From Acidobacteriaceae bacterium (GTDB lineage: Bacteria; Acidobacteriota; Terriglobia; Terriglobales; Acidobacteriaceae): a stretch of DNA of 16,332 nucleotides. The notes below the pieces were generated by a model. That model searched no databases, was not told where the DNA came from, and saw only the letters and a program-made list of their open reading frames with translations. This document shows positions 14,664 to 16,332 of the stretch, piece after piece. Within the stretch, counting starts at the first letter, position 1. Each line of letters starts with the position of its first letter. The position numbers and the translations under genes were made by a program. The stretch lies in assembly GCA_030838305.1 (NCBI GenBank), contig JAUTWY010000559.1, positions 1-16,332 on the forward strand, read 5' to 3'.

Positions 14664-14984
14664 TCAGATGTCGGTACGCGGCTCGGTATGCCGTCGCAGG
14701 TACCAGCAAGGCACGAAGCCGGAATGGGGGAACAGCGCGTGGACGCAGGTTTGCTGCTCCGGCGGGTTGAAAATGAATTCAGTCTTGCCATTTTTCTGCT
14801 TTACTGCGTCGTAGCTGGAAACCATCATCTGTCCGAACGGCTCGCGATTCGTGGCGACGCGATATCGGAACAACGCATAATCCACGGCATATACAACTAT
14901 CGTGATGCCCAGCCCAGAGGCTAGGACTGCAACCGTCAGTAGCTTCAGAAAATGCTTGATTCGGGCTTTCAGCGTTGAGCTCAC
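14664..14984 (-). CDS. Small membrane-anchored protein, conserved-looking, function unknown
   Basis: Not recognised. From GTG 14984 it has 106 residues (109 from TTG 14993; neither has a good ribosome site). A basic N-terminus precedes one membrane helix (about 16-35, LTVAVLASGLGITIVVYAV), then YALFRYRVATNREPFGQ. The outside part has QKNGKTEFIFNPPEQQTC, with a tail reading ALFPHSGFVPCWYLRRHTE. The two Cys, at residues 80 and 93, are 13 apart and could form a disulfide. The evenly built, Pro/Aro-rich tail suggests selection on the protein. It precedes the C45 hydrolase gene on the same strand, and is divergent from the RsbW-like gene. A membrane-anchored accessory protein is the most I would infer. 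Confidence 0.6.
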   Translation of the reverse strand: MSSTLKARIKHFLKLLTVAVLASGLGITIVVYAVDYALFRYRVATNREPFGQMMVSSYDAVKQKNGKTEFIFNPPEQQTCVHALFPHSGFVPCWYLRRHTEPRTDI

Positions 14985-15157
14985 GGAGTGCAATTATATT
15001 CGCAGCCTGGGAAGCCAAAGTGCGACATTCTATTGCCCTCGTTGACAATTCCCCGCTCTCGCAGGCAAACTACCGCATCGTCGATTGCAGGCTTGCGGCG
15101 AGCCCCTACCGGGCATTCCAGAGGACAGGTGCGGGTCTAACACAGTATTTACCGGCC

Positions 15158-15601
15158 ATGGAGCAGACCGTCTCCTACACGCTCGATTCCACTCTAGATA
15201 CCGTGGACCATGCGGAAGAGAAAGCTACCCGCATTGCGACGGAATTGGGCTTTGCAGAAGATGAGGTGATGCAGATCTCAATGGCAGTGCGTGAGGGCGC
15301 AGTCAACGCCGTGCTCCATGGCAATGCATATGCTCCGGATAAGAAAGTGGTTCTCGCTTTCGAGCGAACCTCAGACGATCTCGTCATCACCATTCGCGAT
15401 CAGGGCAAAGGCATCGACCTGGGGAACATTCCGAATCCTCTGGCGCCGGAGAACCTGCTTAAGACTTCGGGACGCGGCATTTTTCTTATGCGTTCCTTCA
15501 TGGACGTGGTGGAAATCCGCCCGTCTCAGACAGGGACAGAAGTGAAATTGATCAAGCACGTCCACGGTTCATCCGCGGGCGGCAAGGAGGGGTCTCAGTG
15601 A
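15158..15601 (+). CDS. RsbW-like anti-sigma factor serine kinase
   Basis: 147 residues from ATG 15158, where the domain begins; the frame is open further up, but the extra 61 codons look non-coding. This is a GHKL/HATPase_c protein of the RsbW/SpoIIAB type: N box EGAVNAVLHGNAY with the Mg-binding Asn, G1 box DQGKGIDL, G2 box SGRGIFLMRSFMD. Such kinases hold a sigma factor or other target and phosphorylate a STAS antagonist. The antagonist gene follows directly, overlapping by GTGA, with the order kinase-then-antagonist, reversed from the usual rsbV-rsbW. No sigma factor or PP2C phosphatase is in view, so the target is unknown. No good Shine-Dalgarno precedes ATG 15158. Confidence 0.85.
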   Translation: MEQTVSYTLDSTLDTVDHAEEKATRIATELGFAEDEVMQISMAVREGAVNAVLHGNAYAPDKKVVLAFERTSDDLVITIRDQGKGIDLGNIPNPLAPENLLKTSGRGIFLMRSFMDVVEIRPSQTGTEVKLIKHVHGSSAGGKEGSQ

Positions 15602-15942
15602 GCATGAAACTTAGCACTCGGCAGGTGGACGGAGTCACCATTGTGGACTGCAGCGGCCGCATCACTCTCGGCGAAGGCAGCGTCACCATGCGCGACACCG
15701 TACGCGATCTGCTCGCCAAAGGCAACAAGAAGATCGTCTTGAACCTCGCCGAAGTCAACTACATCGACAGCTCCGGCATCGGCGAACTGGTCAGCGCTTT
15801 TACCACTACAAAGAATCAGGGCGGCGAACTCAAACTACTGCATCTCACCAAGAAAGTGCACGACCTGCTTCAGATCACCAAGCTCTACACCGTCTTCGAT
15901 GTGAAGGACGACGAGGCGGCGGCCGTCAAGGCTTTCAAGTAA
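15598..15942 (+). CDS. STAS-domain anti-sigma factor antagonist (RsbV-like)
   Basis: 114 residues. GTG 15598 is favoured: it overlaps the kinase stop (GTGA) and AAGGAGGGG at 15584-15592 is correctly spaced; ATG 15604 is a weaker option. The protein spans a single STAS domain and nothing else, with LNLAEVNYIDSSGIGELVSA (48-67). By comparison with SpoIIAA and RsbV the phosphorylated serine should be Ser58 of DSSG. Unphosphorylated antagonist would bind the kinase encoded upstream and free its target; coupling of the genes fits the need for balanced amounts. Followed by a strong hairpin. Confidence 0.92.
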   Translation: MSMKLSTRQVDGVTIVDCSGRITLGEGSVTMRDTVRDLLAKGNKKIVLNLAEVNYIDSSGIGELVSAFTTTKNQGGELKLLHLTKKVHDLLQITKLYTVFDVKDDEAAAVKAFK

Positions 15943-15973
15943 CCTTCGGCGTCATCCTTGGACGAGCTTTGGC

Positions 15974-15999
15974 GAGGGCTGGACTTCGGTCCGGCCCTC
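15974..15999 (+). terminator. UUCG-capped hairpin after the STAS gene
   Basis: GAGGGCTGGAC (15974-15984) pairs with GTCCGGCCCTC (15989-15999) through 11 pairs with one G-U. The loop TTCG closed by C-G is the extra-stable tetraloop. The T run after it is poor (TTCCGCTCTC), so it may be a weak terminator or a 3' end stabiliser. Confidence 0.65.
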
Positions 16000-16332
16000 T
16001 TCCGCTCTCACTTGGAATGTCCATTCCGGGAAACCGCAGCCTTTTTCGCGCTCTCGTCGCCACTCATCTCTCTACACACATAGAATCTTTATGCAGCAGT
16101 GCTGCGCGATATGCCTTCATACGCAAATCGAGTCATGCGAACCCATGTGCGGACCGCCGTTCCTCTGGCAGGCTCAGGGCAGGCTCTTGATAGTCCGGCC
16201 GGGCTAAGCCCGGCTCTGTGTCTAGTGGCTCTCGCCTTTTTTGCTCTCCGACACCGCGATGCGCGGCCTCTGACTGCCTCCCCATTGGCGACGCCAACAC
16301 GTCGGTGAAACGAAATGCGTAACCGGAAAAGT
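16000..16332. other. Region without a supported gene
   Basis: No frame here has both a ribosome site and a recognisable product. It holds a 17-base palindrome (GCCGGGCT-A-AGCCCGGC, 16198-16214), a short GGCAGGCTC doublet (16168-16186), and an ATG at 16315 whose frame is open to the window end but is only six codons long here, so a gene start cannot be judged. Confidence 0.4.

Noticed and set aside
14975..15157. Upstream extension of the RsbW-like gene
   Set aside because: The extra 61 codons show no RsbW-like sequence and overlap the start of the divergent gene; the domain begins at ATG 15158.
16315..16332. Start of a gene at the right edge (ATG 16315)
   Set aside because: Only six codons are visible and no clear ribosome site precedes it.

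Overview
The window looks like a chromosomal stretch from a GC-rich, free-living bacterium. I infer an acidobacterium (Acidobacteriota, Terriglobia-like). The grounds are the fused iron permease/FtrD-type protein heading a Campylobacter Cj1658-1663-like cluster, the mix of orphan core genes, and small conserved membrane proteins. No rRNA or marker protein fixes the taxonomy, so this is a moderate-confidence guess. I see no phage, transposase or CRISPR array.

Left part (1-4434, + strand): a tightly packed iron-uptake operon. It holds the 3' end of an FTR1-like permease fused to a membrane Fe-S/FtrD (DUF2318) domain, two FtsX/MacB-type ABC permeases joined by an ATGA overlap, and an ABC ATPase. 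The ATPase is the most unusual object here. After a complete ABC cassette (about residues 1-226) the same frame runs into a whole DtxR/MntR-like module (about residues 234-397) with recognisable metal ligands. A metal sensor is therefore physically attached to the motor of a metal transporter. An internal ATG preceded by a Shine-Dalgarno-like AGGAAG lies exactly at the domain boundary.

Middle part (4509-8879): murI (+), a Tat-exported diiron ferritin-like protein (+) with a recognisable promoter and a strong terminator, then a minus-strand pair (an orphan nuoI followed by a degenerate CHAT-like protein), a 51-residue membrane peptide gene (+) and tadA (+). A frameshifted, 5'-truncated cysH remnant lies tail-to-tail with tadA.

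Right part (9413-16332): a translationally coupled secreted pair (DUF305 copper-binding-type protein and an LVIVD-repeat propeller protein with a Lys/Asp tract), tRNA-Ser(CGA) on the minus strand, a minus-strand group (small membrane protein, secreted C45-type autoproteolytic hydrolase, DinB-family protein, the last two overlapping by ATGA), and a plus-strand partner-switch pair (RsbW-like kinase, then STAS antagonist) ending in a UUCG-capped hairpin. The last ~390 bases carry no gene I can support.

Iron and other metals recur: FTR1/ABC uptake with the sensor fusion, a ferritin-like protein, and a DUF305 protein. Only the first cluster is a clear functional unit.
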